DNA from: Chitinophagaceae bacterium
GTDB lineage: Bacteria; Bacteroidota; Bacteroidia; Chitinophagales; UBA10324
NCBI GenBank assembly: GCA_016717285.1
Contig: JADKFU010000005.1
Span: 2,278,501-2,342,500, forward strand
Reading direction: 5' to 3'
Length of the DNA: 64,000 bases
Shown piece by piece: positions 1 to 8,822 of this stretch. Numbering within the stretch: position 1 is the first letter of the stretch; each line of letters begins with the position of its first letter. A program made the translations under genes and the position numbers. The notes below the pieces were generated by a model. It was not told where the DNA came from, searched no databases, and was given only the letters and a program-made list of their open reading frames with translations.

Positions 1-386
1 ATATCCAGTGTAAGTACAAACGCCAGCGTAAACTGATCAGGACAATTGGGTGCGAAAATGCTGAGTTTTACCGTGGAGGACAACATTGGTAACGCGGGGA
101 TTTTAACGCCGAGGTATCCTCCATTCATATGCAGCACATTCGCATTTGTTACAGTTACTGTATAGAAACACGCCGGCAAGTCCACACACTTTACCTGCAC
201 TTTATAGTTTACGGAAGTGCCCGTTGTTGCAGGTTTCCAATACACATAAAAGTTACCGGACTGATCATACAATACAACCTGCTTCAACGGAGGAATACAA
301 TTTTGCGCATCAGCCGCACTTGAGGAGATCAGCAACAGCGCAGCGATCAAAAACGAAAGAACGTTGGGTAGGTTTATGTTTTTCAT
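1..386 (-). CDS. Secreted protein, N-terminal fragment (runs off the left edge)
   Basis: An open minus-strand frame begins at an ATG (384-386) and stays open to the window edge, giving about 128 visible residues. It opens with a positively charged start (MKNINLP), a hydrophobic stretch and an AxA-Q type cleavage region around residue 25, so it is very likely exported by Sec. The mature part starts with CIPPLKQV and looks like a beta-sandwich (fibronectin type III style: YVYWKPATTGTSVNYKVQV). The two overlapping plus-strand ORFs here (129-406) are shadows. It is divergent from the gene at 543. Function unknown; probably the N-terminus of a surface or T9SS cargo protein, but the C-terminus that would show this lies outside the window. 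Confidence 0.75.
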   Translation of the reverse strand, partial: MKNINLPNVLSFLIAALLLISSSAADAQNCIPPLKQVVLYDQSGNFYVYWKPATTGTSVNYKVQVKCVDLPACFYTVTVTNANVLHMNGGYLGVKIPALPMLSSTVKLSIFAPNCPDQFTLAFVLTLD

Positions 387-542
387 TTGGCTTCTGGATT
401 GGTTGAATAGTTTTGTGTCAATTTCGTGAATTAAAAGGTAAGTTGCTATTATTTTCAAGCCTTTTTAATTACTTTTTTTCTTAATTGTACCTAAAAAGCG
501 GTTTTAAGTACCTCAACTTTTTACTATTTCCATCGAAGAATA

Positions 543-1946
543 GTGCATGAAACTAAGCTGATAAAAACCCTGCGCACCCTCCAGCGTAAAGAGCTGGTTG
601 ATTTAGCCCGCTTTGCACAATCCGGACTGGTACCGGTAAGTGAGAAGGGGATGGAATTGCTTGAATATATTCTTGCCTGCCAGCCGGATTTTGGTTCCCC
701 ACGGCTAAAGAAAGAAGTTGCTTTTAAGCAATTGTTCCTGAGACAACCATTTAATGATTCAAAAATAAGATTGCTGCAAAGTGATATTCTGAAATTGGTG
801 AATCATTTTATCGGAGCCAGGGTTGTTTTCGCTGTTCCTTATGAGTCTGAAATGTTACAGCTCGAACATTTTATGAAAACAGAGAACAATGATTACACCT
901 TAAAACGTATCGGGGAGTTGGAAAAGAAAGTGGCTGCGATTCCTTTTCATAATGAACATTATTTCCACCTCCGTTTCCGGATTGAGCAGTTGAAGAGTAA
1001 TTTTCATGCAAAACGCTCAAAAGATTATACACTTAATCATCTTTTCAAAAACCTGGAGTCATTCTATTTTTTGAATAAGCTGAAAATGACCTGCGTCCGG
1101 CTCAGTAACAATTTCATTTACAGGAATGAGGCGGAAAATTTTTTTCTGTCGGAAATCCGCGACAGTCTTGCAAAAAAGACTTTTCCTGACAACCAGATTA
1201 TCCTGGGTTACAGTTACAGTGTGCTCTTGCTGAATGATGAAGAACCACAAATTCAGTTCAACAAATTGTATCAGCTTTTGAATGAGCACGAAAAGCAACT
1301 GGGTCCGCATGAACTCAGCACCTTCAGCAAGATCCTGGAGAATCATTGCATCAGGCAAATTAATACCGGTCATGAAACATATTATGAAATGCTGTATCTC
1401 CTGCTTGAAAGACGTCTTCCACAGGCAAATGAAATTACTTCAGGTGAGGTAAAAACTTTCATGACACTTTGCCTTCGAATGGGCAAATCAGCAATTGCAC
1501 AAAATTTTATTGAGGAAAAGAAAGATTGTATAACTCCCTTTGAAATACGCGTTGATGCGTATAATTATTCAATGGCACTGCTTCATTTTCATAAACAGGA
1601 ATATGATGATGTATTGTTGCTGTTGCAGCAAGTGGAATATCACAATGTCTTCTACAAGATCGACAGTAAAAAATTATTGATTGAAGTTTTTTATGAATTG
1701 AAAGAATGGGATTCACTCGATTCTGCGATGAATGCGTTCAGGGTATTCATTCACCGGAATTCAGAAATATCAGCTGTTCATAAAAAGAACAATCAGAACT
1801 TCATCAATTTTCTCTACAAGCTGATGAATGCAAAGTCGCATGAGCAAAAGCGCCTGCATAAACTGAAACAGGAACTGACCAGGAGCCTTCACCTCGCTGA
1901 AAGAAAGTGGCTGATGGAAAGACTGGAGGAGCGGATTAAGAAATGA
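543..1946 (+). CDS. Conserved Bacteroidota hypothetical helical protein
   Basis: 467 residues, GTG start (no ATG near; the ATG at 547 is out of frame). No signal peptide or membrane segment is seen, so it is probably cytoplasmic. The sequence is rich in Leu, Lys, Glu, Phe and Tyr and reads as an all-helical, TPR-like solenoid, ending in a strongly charged helix (about residues 430-467, many K/R/E) that may be a coiled coil. I recall similar proteins as multi-copy unknowns in Chitinophagales, but no function is established to my knowledge. It stands alone between a divergent secreted gene and a convergent two-component operon. Function not assigned. Confidence 0.8.
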   Translation: MHETKLIKTLRTLQRKELVDLARFAQSGLVPVSEKGMELLEYILACQPDFGSPRLKKEVAFKQLFLRQPFNDSKIRLLQSDILKLVNHFIGARVVFAVPYESEMLQLEHFMKTENNDYTLKRIGELEKKVAAIPFHNEHYFHLRFRIEQLKSNFHAKRSKDYTLNHLFKNLESFYFLNKLKMTCVRLSNNFIYRNEAENFFLSEIRDSLAKKTFPDNQIILGYSYSVLLLNDEEPQIQFNKLYQLLNEHEKQLGPHELSTFSKILENHCIRQINTGHETYYEMLYLLLERRLPQANEITSGEVKTFMTLCLRMGKSAIAQNFIEEKKDCITPFEIRVDAYNYSMALLHFHKQEYDDVLLLLQQVEYHNVFYKIDSKKLLIEVFYELKEWDSLDSAMNAFRVFIHRNSEISAVHKKNNQNFINFLYKLMNAKSHEQKRLHKLKQELTRSLHLAERKWLMERLEERIKK

Positions 1947-2007
1947 ATATAACCAATAACCAACTAAAGACTAACGACCTTTATTCAATACTCACTACTC
2001 ACTACTC
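1947..2007. repeat. Stop-rich 7-mer/ACTC intergenic tail, copy 1
   Basis: A low-complexity spacer between two convergent genes, with units like ACTAAAG, ACTAACG and CTCACTA. It ends exactly where the response regulator stop codon begins. The same vocabulary recurs at 16290-16425, 21458-21510 and 58885-58925. Confidence 0.6.
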
Positions 2008-2706
2008 TCATGTATTCAGTTTAAATACCAGCTTTATCAGGTGCTCTTTATAATTGGCACCAATCGGGATTTCCTTTCCATTGATTTCAATAAAATTCCC
2101 AACAATGGAGTTCACTGCACTGATAGCAACGATGTATGATTTATGAACACGGATAAACTTATTCCTGGGCAATAAGTCTTCAATCTTCTTCATCGTCTGA
2201 TGCACAACCAGCGGACGTTCTTTCACAAATATTTTCAAATAGTCTTTCATGCCTTCAATATAAATAATATCAGCATAGTTAATCTTTACGAGCTTGCTAT
2301 CCACTTTTACAAACATGTAATCAGTATTACCTTCCGGATTGCTCATCGCTTTGCGCATTTCAATCACTTTGTTTACCGCTTTCAGAAAACGTTCAAATGA
2401 AATCGGCTTCAACAAATAATCAACCACATCAAGATCAAAACCTTCAATCGCGTGATTTGGATACGCCGTGGTAAGAATGACCGCAGGCGGATTCTTCAAC
2501 GATTTTAAAAACGACAAGCCATCGATCACCGGCATCTGTATATCGAGGAAGAGCAGGTCTATCTTTTCGTTGTGCAGCGATTGAAAAGCATCCAACGCAT
2601 TACTGCATTTTTTAACGAGGTTCAATTCACCTCCTACCCTTTGCACATAATTTTCGAGCACTTCCTGTGCAAGCGGCTCATCATCTACTATGATACACTT
2701 TAGCAT
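2008..2706 (-). CDS. LytTR-family response regulator
   Basis: 232 residues. Receiver domain about 1-120, with acidic pocket D8/D9, phospho-acceptor D55 in LLFLDIQMP, conserved T79/T80 and K100 in YLLKPIS. A LytTR DNA-binding domain follows (about 130-230: DIIYIEGMKDYLKI, FIRVHKSYIV). This is the AlgR/LytR type output domain that binds DNA through beta strands. It lies 2 bases downstream of the histidine kinase on the same strand, so they are one transcription unit and surely a cognate pair. The target genes cannot be read from the sequence. Confidence 0.95.
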   Translation of the reverse strand: MLKCIIVDDEPLAQEVLENYVQRVGGELNLVKKCSNALDAFQSLHNEKIDLLFLDIQMPVIDGLSFLKSLKNPPAVILTTAYPNHAIEGFDLDVVDYLLKPISFERFLKAVNKVIEMRKAMSNPEGNTDYMFVKVDSKLVKINYADIIYIEGMKDYLKIFVKERPLVVHQTMKKIEDLLPRNKFIRVHKSYIVAISAVNSIVGNFIEINGKEIPIGANYKEHLIKLVFKLNT

Positions 2707-2708
2707 GA

Positions 2709-3779
2709 TTAAGAAAAATTTAATTGAAGATTTACTTTATAACGATCGCTGTGAGATTCTATCACCAGCGTATGATGGTCAGGATAAATCAGTTCAAGAC
2801 GCTTCCTCACATTCTCCAGTCCGATTCCGCCGCTCTCCTTCCCTGCTGATCCGTTTTTCGGGATGCTGTTTTCAACAGACAGCTTTAAACTATTATTCAA
2901 CACATCGAGATGTATCTCCACAAAACCGTTTATCATTTGGGCATTGATGCCGTGCTTAAAGCTGTTCTCTACAATGGGAATCAGCAGCAAAGGTTCAATG
3001 CTCCTGTCTCCCACATCACCTGTCTGCACATAACTGATAGATACATGATTCCCATGACGGATCCTTTCCAGCTCAATATAATTACTTACAAACTCCACCT
3101 CACGTTCCAATTCCACAGCGCCGGAATTGCATTCATACAACACATAGCGCATCATATCACTTAAGCGCAAGACCATGTCAGCCGTTTTATCGGATTTACG
3201 TAAGGCAAGTGAATAAATATTATTGAGGGTATTGAATAGAAAATGCGGATTGATCTGTGCCTTCAGGGCATTCAGCTCCAGGGTAAGATTATCACGTTGT
3301 AACTGCAGCAACCGTGTTTGTGTAGAACGTACTTGCCCTGCATACTTTATGGAATAAGTGATCACCAGCGTAAAAAATCCTTCAATAATATCGTATTGCG
3401 AATTTAACTGCGTGATATAATCATGTAATCCTACACTGGAAATGGAAACAGGTATCAGGGTTAACAACTGAAAATTCACATAGGAATAGGCAAACACCAA
3501 AGCAATGGTTGCCGCCGCATAAATCACATACCTGCGCTTATTGAGCAACTGCGGAACCAACAGGTACAGATGAAAATACATCATCGGAATCTGTGTAGCC
3601 GCATACACCAGCATAAATAATAATTCCCCTGCGCCCCAGCCATACAATGAAACGATGTCGTAAAAAGTGCGGAACAGCCAGAATAACCAAAACCCGACAT
3701 GCATCAATACACGTAATACCGTTGGCTGCTGCAACCAGTTATTCAATTGCTGAAGATAAACAGATCGGGTATTTTTCAT
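2709..3779 (-). CDS. LytS/YehU-type sensor histidine kinase
   Basis: 356 residues from the ATG at 3779. The open frame extends to a TTG at 3830, adding 17 polar residues, but the ATG is preferred. Four hydrophobic segments lie in the first 150 residues, then the His_kinase domain with H179 in NPHFLFNTLNNI and a HATPase_c domain with the N-box PIVENSFKHGI and the glycine-rich GGIGLENVRKRL. There is no separate extracellular sensor domain, so the stimulus is probably sensed in the membrane. Its partner regulator follows after 2 bases. Membrane kinases of this family phosphorylate LytTR regulators. Confidence 0.93.
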   Translation of the reverse strand: MKNTRSVYLQQLNNWLQQPTVLRVLMHVGFWLFWLFRTFYDIVSLYGWGAGELLFMLVYAATQIPMMYFHLYLLVPQLLNKRRYVIYAAATIALVFAYSYVNFQLLTLIPVSISSVGLHDYITQLNSQYDIIEGFFTLVITYSIKYAGQVRSTQTRLLQLQRDNLTLELNALKAQINPHFLFNTLNNIYSLALRKSDKTADMVLRLSDMMRYVLYECNSGAVELEREVEFVSNYIELERIRHGNHVSISYVQTGDVGDRSIEPLLLIPIVENSFKHGINAQMINGFVEIHLDVLNNSLKLSVENSIPKNGSAGKESGGIGLENVRKRLELIYPDHHTLVIESHSDRYKVNLQLNFS

Positions 3780-4323
3780 GAAGCGTGTAAGGTAGCTTTC
3801 CCTGCAGGAAAGAGATAAATTTATAGACAAATTCTTTCATTCCATCGACCAAAGCAAATGGCAGGAAACCTAAGTTTTACCAGCAGTGAAAATCATTTTT
3901 GTTGGTCTGTTTAAATGATGAGTTTGTCTAAATTATTTTTTTCATCGCTGCTGTCTCCCCTTCTTTGTATTCAGTTTAGAAATTGCATTTTCCATTTCAT
4001 TAATTCTTCAAAACCAAGTACTCATGGTTGGTTTGGAAAACTACCTGGCCGGCGGCAAACTCCCGTAAGCCGCCTGGTCGGGTAGTTTGGGTTTAAGAAA
4101 CCTGTTACTGATTATTCCGAAGAGTATTAAACAAAAACGATTGAAGGAGATTGCTTCATGAATTATTGCCTCCTATTATAAATTAAGTAGTGTTGCGACA
4201 TTCTTAAATTTGCGCAACTTTGTCAAGGTTTCAAAGTAACAGCCACCATCGATTTTGCTGAATCAAACCCTGCAAAAGTTTACAGCACAGAACATTAATG
4301 ACTTATACCAAACTCTTTCTTCC
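3780..4323. other. Divergent intergenic region with a GC-rich palindrome
   Basis: AT-rich DNA between the kinase and the DUF885 gene, with no convincing gene. It contains a GC-rich imperfect palindrome at 4038-4088 (listed separately). A TAAATTTG box at 4205-4212 fits the Bacteroidetes -7 consensus and could serve the DUF885 gene, though no good -33 TTG is seen at normal spacing. Confidence 0.5.
4038..4088. repeat. GC-rich imperfect palindrome (REP-like or structured RNA)
   Basis: Left arm 4038-4056 (AAACTACCTGGCCGGCGGC) and right arm 4069-4088 are near-perfect reverse complements around a 12-base loop. The GC-rich stem stands out sharply from AT-rich flanks. There is no U-tract on either side, so a terminator is unlikely. 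Confidence 0.6.
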
Positions 4324-6117
4324 ATGCAATTCATGATTAAACCGACCAACGCACTGTTAGCACTTTCTTTATTGATTACATCCTGTTCTTCTGATGAAAA
4401 GAAGGTGTCAGAATCAACTGACCCACAACTTTCGCTTCAACCATTACTTGCACAATATTATGATGACCATTTGAAGCTGTTTCCACTGGAAGCCACGCAG
4501 AGCGGTGACAACCGTTTTAATGATCAGTTGCCAAATGATATGTCAGCAGAATTCCGTAGCAGGGAAAAATTGATGCTCGGACAATATCTCGACTCTCTTG
4601 AAAAGTATGATCGTGCAAAACTGAATGCAAATGATCAGATGAGCTATGATGTATTGAAATGGGAACTTGCAATCTCAATGGAAAGACTTCAATATCCTGA
4701 AGATCTCATGCCCATCAATCAATTCTGGAGTCTGCCGCTTACCATGGGACAGCTCGGTGCCGGCAGCGGCAATCAACCATTCAAAACAGTAAAAGATTAT
4801 GAGAACTGGTTAGGACGTATCAATGGATTCACAACCTGGTGCGATTCAGCTATCGGAAATATGCGCAAAGGAATGGATCAGGGAATAGTGTATCCGAAAA
4901 TACTGATGGAACGTGTGTTGCCGCAAATGCAAAGTATCGTTACAAAAGATGTAACAAAGAATCTTTTCTATCAACCTATTTTAAACTTGCCGGAATTAAA
5001 TTTCTCTGATGAAGATAATAAACGGCTGACAGCACTCTACACCAAAGCCATCAGCGAACAGGTTGTTCCCTCCTATCAGAAATTGTATGACTTTATCAGG
5101 AATGAATACATTCCGAAATCCAGATCCAGCGCAGGCATCTCTGCTATTCCCGGTGGAGCCGCTTATTATCAATTCTTAATTAAATACTGGACCACAACAG
5201 ATATGAATGCAGACCAGGTATTCGCACTCGGACAAAGCGAAGTGAAACGCATAAGAGGTGAAATGGAAAAAGTAATGCAGGAAGTGGGCTTTAAAGGAGA
5301 TCTCAAACAATTCTTTCATTACCTGCATACCGACAAACAATTTCTTCCTTACAAAACAAAAGAAGAAGTACTGGATGCTTACCGTGCGATTGAAGACCGT
5401 GAAAAACCATTTCTGAAAAACCTGTTCACCGTTTTTCCGAAGACTGCTTTTGAAGTGCGTGAAACAGAAGCCTTCCGCGAAGCGAGTGCCAGCGCTGAAT
5501 ACAACCAGGGAACACCAGATGGATCAAGGCCCGGCATTTTTTATGTTCCAATAGTTGATCCCGCCAAATTCAATAACATTTCTATGGAAGATCTCTTTCT
5601 GCATGAAGCCATTCCCGGCCATCACTATCAAACTTCTCTACAGCAGGAAAACAAAAACCTTCCTGACTTCCGTCGCTTTATTTGGTACGGCGCTTATGGG
5701 GAAGGCTGGGCTTTATACTGCGAATCTCTTGGAAAAGAACTCGGACTTTATAAAGATCCTTATCAATACTTCGGTATGCTGAGCGAAGAAATGCACCGCG
5801 CAATACGGTTGGTGGTTGATGCCGGCATTCATACAAAAGGATGGACGAGAGAACAAGCTATTCAGTTTTCACTGGAGAATGAAGCAGAGTCTGAAGCAGA
5901 CATCACTGCAGAAATCGAACGTTACATGGCCATTCCCGGACAAGCATTAAGCTATAAAGTTGGTCAGTTGAAAATTATTGAGTTACGCCAGAAAGCACAA
6001 CAAAAGTTAGGTGATAAATTTTCATTGGCAAAATTTCACGACGAATTGTTGAAAGATGGTTGCCTGCCGATTGCTGTGCTGGAGGCGAAGATGAATAAAT
6101 GGATGGAAATGCAATGA
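4324..6117 (+). CDS. DUF885 family metallopeptidase-like lipoprotein
   Basis: 597 residues from the ATG at 4324 (ATG 4333 also possible). A longer TTG-started frame from 4255 would bury the signal peptide. The N-terminus is a clear lipoprotein signal (LLITSC lipobox, then SSDEKK), so the protein is membrane anchored. The body matches DUF885: the zinc-site motif HEAIPGHH begins at H427, followed by YGEGWALYCESLG, which carries further conserved acidic residues. The family is thought to contain HExxH-like metallopeptidases, but substrates are mostly unknown. It is a single-gene unit. Confidence 0.9.
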   Translation: MQFMIKPTNALLALSLLITSCSSDEKKVSESTDPQLSLQPLLAQYYDDHLKLFPLEATQSGDNRFNDQLPNDMSAEFRSREKLMLGQYLDSLEKYDRAKLNANDQMSYDVLKWELAISMERLQYPEDLMPINQFWSLPLTMGQLGAGSGNQPFKTVKDYENWLGRINGFTTWCDSAIGNMRKGMDQGIVYPKILMERVLPQMQSIVTKDVTKNLFYQPILNLPELNFSDEDNKRLTALYTKAISEQVVPSYQKLYDFIRNEYIPKSRSSAGISAIPGGAAYYQFLIKYWTTTDMNADQVFALGQSEVKRIRGEMEKVMQEVGFKGDLKQFFHYLHTDKQFLPYKTKEEVLDAYRAIEDREKPFLKNLFTVFPKTAFEVRETEAFREASASAEYNQGTPDGSRPGIFYVPIVDPAKFNNISMEDLFLHEAIPGHHYQTSLQQENKNLPDFRRFIWYGAYGEGWALYCESLGKELGLYKDPYQYFGMLSEEMHRAIRLVVDAGIHTKGWTREQAIQFSLENEAESEADITAEIERYMAIPGQALSYKVGQLKIIELRQKAQQKLGDKFSLAKFHDELLKDGCLPIAVLEAKMNKWMEMQ

Positions 6118-6155
6118 GGAATTAAGAATGAGGAATTGAGAATTAGTAATGATAA

Positions 6156-6574
6156 GTGTTCGAAACCTTGGTGGCTTTCAGGTTTGCTGAAAATTTAAAA
6201 GCAGATCAGGTTGTTGATTTACGCGGATGAACAGGCATGAGAGCGGAACAAAACAATGTCACGATGAGTGTAGTCGAACAAAAACAATGTCACGGTGAGC
6301 GTAGTCGAACAAAAACAATGTCACGGTGAGCGTAGTCGAACAAAAACAATGTCACGATGAGTGTAGTCGAACAAAAACAATGTCACGGTGAGCGTAGTCG
6401 AACAAAAACAATGTCACGGTGAGCGTAGTCGAACCGCGACATTGTTTTTGTTGGAGCCTTCCTAAAAAAATTGTCCTTCTTCGACTCCGCTCTGAATAAC
6501 AATTTTTTTGCATTTCGCGGCGACAGACAATTATTCATCCGCATAAATTCAGTAGTTCATGGTTTCGAACATCC
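6156..6574. mobile_element. Candidate MITE-like element with inverted ends
   Basis: A non-coding block with nested inverted repeats. The outer 11-mer TGTTCGAAACC (6157-6167) is repeated inverted at 6561-6571. Then 6216-6231 pairs with 6534-6549 (14 of 16). An 18-base inverted partner of the internal tandem unit lies at 6435-6452. The 7-mer ATGATAA occurs directly on both sides (6149-6155 and 6575-6581), like a target-site duplication. No coding capacity. The rest of the 6118-6731 gap shows no gene. Confidence 0.5.
6246..6434. repeat. 31-bp tandem repeat, six copies
   Basis: Six head-to-tail units begin at 6246 (30 bp, one A short), 6276, 6307, 6338, 6369 and 6400, plus a 4-base remnant. The core is TGTCACGGTGAGCGTAGTCG. 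Copies 1 and 4 read GATGAGTG where copies 2, 3, 5 and 6 read GGTGAGCG. The array therefore has a higher-order ABB-ABB pattern, indicating duplication of a three-unit block. There are no spacers, so it is not CRISPR. Confidence 0.9.
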
Positions 6575-6731
6575 ATGATAATGAATCAGAGTATTACTGA
6601 AGGTTTGTTTAGTCGTTGCCGCAAGAGCCATATTATCCTTTACACCTTCTTTAAATTGTCAATGCTGCCAGAATACTGAAATCAAATAATACTGCATCAT
6701 AAGCTTCCATTCATAAAACCAAAAAGTGTGT

Positions 6732-8594
6732 ATGCGTTTTTCATTCTTATTTATTCTTGTGTTTTTCACCGTCACACTAATAAACCTTTCTGCTTTCGAA
6801 TCTCAGGCTCAGAATAATTACCAATTCACCATTGATCTTGTAAACGTTTCGAATGATGAGGTGAATGTGGAATTGAAATGTCCGCAATTAAAAGATGACA
6901 CAGTGCGATATGAACTGCCAAAGATTGTTCCCGGCACCTATTCCATTTACGATTACGGAAGATTCATTGATAATTTTTCCGCTAAAGACCGCGAGGGAAA
7001 ACAATTAGAAGTAAAGCACGATGATGAAAATACCTGGACCATTAGCAATGCATCAAAACTTTCTAAAATTACGTACAGCGTAAATGATTCTTATGACGCG
7101 TACGACAAAGACAATCCCATCTTTGAACCTGCCGGCAGCAACATTCAGAAAGATTCCAACTTCGTGCTCAACACATTTGCTTTTGCCGGCTATTTTGAAA
7201 ATCATGAGAACCTGCCGTATGAAGTAACCGTACTTCACCGGCCTGATGTATATGGAAGCACAGCCATGATTGATGAAGATGCCGCATCAACTGCCGACCG
7301 GTTTACAAAACCAAATTATCATGAACTTGCGGATAATCCCATCATGTACAATGTGCCTGATACTGCTACAGTGAGAGTTGGAAATTGCGATGTGCTGATC
7401 TCTGTCTATTCTCCTTCCGGCATTGTGCCCGCAGCTTACGTTGCCGGAAAATTGGATACACTGTTGCAGGCACAGGGAAAATACCTTGGTGGTTCTTTAC
7501 CTGTAAATAAATATGCATTTATCATCTACCTCGATCACGATGAAGGTATTTCCGGGGCGCAAGGTGCATTGGAACATTCTTATTGTTCGATGTATTATAT
7601 GCCTGAACTTCCAAAAGAAACATTCGTGGCTTACTTTACAGATTATGCTGCACATGAATTTTTTCACATCATCACGCCTTTAAATATTCAGTCTGAAGAA
7701 ATTCAGTATTTCGACTTCAATCATCCAAAAATGTCAGCACATCTTTGGCTTTATGAAGGCACCACTGAATACCATGCACAACTTGTGCAGGAAAAATATA
7801 AGCTGATAACGCCGGAAGCATTTCTTGATGTGATAAGCGACAAGATGAGCGGCGCTGCATTCAGCTACAACGACACTTTACCTTTCACTGAATTGAGTAA
7901 AGGTTGTCTTGACCGTTATAAAGATCAGTACGGAAATGTTTACCAGAAAGGCGCACTCATCGCCATGTGTCTTGATATCAGGCTGCGATCGTTGTCCAAT
8001 GGAAGCTACGGCATTCAGAACCTGATGAAGGACCTTAGTAAAGAATATGGAAAAGATCATCCGTTTAAAGATGATGAGCTTTTTGATAAGATTGGCGCGC
8101 TTACTTATCCATCTATAACTGACTTTCTGAAAAAATATGTCGGAGGAAGCAGTCCGTTGCCTTTTGAAGAAACCTTCCAGATGGTGGGTGTAAATTATAC
8201 AGCGGTTGAAAAACAGCAGGATTTCAGTCTTGGAAGAGCGGGTCTTTCTGTGGACACTTCAAATGGCCGTGTTGTAGTGAACGATATTTCAGGCATGAAT
8301 GATTTTGGAAGAATGATTGGTTATCGCACTAACGATGAAATAATTTCCATCAACGGAAAGGAAATTTATGTCTACAATTATGTTCAATTCAGAAACGAAT
8401 GGTTAACTACCGTGAAAGAAGGTGATCCGATTACTGTCGTAGTGAGCCGCCAAAAATCAAATGGGAAATTCAAAAAAGTAACCTTAAAAACCAAAGTCAC
8501 GAAGACAGAAGTTTCAGTTTATAACCTACTCGGATTTTCAGAAAATCCAACGCCATCGCAATTGACTATTCGCAATGCCTGGCTGAATCCATAA
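6732..8594 (+). CDS. M61 family aminopeptidase with PDZ domain
   Basis: 620 residues from the ATG at 6732 (a GTG two codons upstream is possible). Sec signal peptide in the first 28 residues (FLFILVFFTVTLINL, cleaved near SQAQ). The N-terminal beta domain and the catalytic thermolysin-like domain carry HEFFH with its first His at about 308, and the third zinc ligand in LYEGTTEYHA about 30 residues later. A C-terminal PDZ-like domain (about 500-590, GYRTNDEIISINGKEI) follows. M61 enzymes are glycyl aminopeptidases in the best-known cases; here it is a periplasmic or secreted peptidase. Monocistronic. Confidence 0.92.
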   Translation: MRFSFLFILVFFTVTLINLSAFESQAQNNYQFTIDLVNVSNDEVNVELKCPQLKDDTVRYELPKIVPGTYSIYDYGRFIDNFSAKDREGKQLEVKHDDENTWTISNASKLSKITYSVNDSYDAYDKDNPIFEPAGSNIQKDSNFVLNTFAFAGYFENHENLPYEVTVLHRPDVYGSTAMIDEDAASTADRFTKPNYHELADNPIMYNVPDTATVRVGNCDVLISVYSPSGIVPAAYVAGKLDTLLQAQGKYLGGSLPVNKYAFIIYLDHDEGISGAQGALEHSYCSMYYMPELPKETFVAYFTDYAAHEFFHIITPLNIQSEEIQYFDFNHPKMSAHLWLYEGTTEYHAQLVQEKYKLITPEAFLDVISDKMSGAAFSYNDTLPFTELSKGCLDRYKDQYGNVYQKGALIAMCLDIRLRSLSNGSYGIQNLMKDLSKEYGKDHPFKDDELFDKIGALTYPSITDFLKKYVGGSSPLPFEETFQMVGVNYTAVEKQQDFSLGRAGLSVDTSNGRVVVNDISGMNDFGRMIGYRTNDEIISINGKEIYVYNYVQFRNEWLTTVKEGDPITVVVSRQKSNGKFKKVTLKTKVTKTEVSVYNLLGFSENPTPSQLTIRNAWLNP

Positions 8595-8822
8595 AAATAG
8601 CTGACCAATAAAATCAGCAATGCATTGCATCTCCCAAAAAAATTCCAATAGCATATGGAAACCAATTTGTCTATGCAATATTCTCCTTGGTCTAAAAAAT
8701 TTTCTGCGCTGCACAAATTAATGCTGCTTTAATCTTTAATTGAAAAGACGCCTGCTGCTAACATTCCTTCGGTCCATTTCACAATAGATGAATCAGATCA
8801 TAAAACAGACCATACAACAGCC

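Noticed and set aside
129..406. Two plus-strand ORFs near the left edge
   Set aside because: The minus strand holds a better frame with an ATG, a clear signal peptide and continuous sequence to the edge.
6156..6172. tRNA T-loop-like GTTCGAAACC
   Set aside because: No cloverleaf can be folded around it; it is the outer arm of the inverted-repeat element.
6246..6434. CRISPR array
   Set aside because: The 31-bp units are directly contiguous with no unique spacers, and no cas genes are present.
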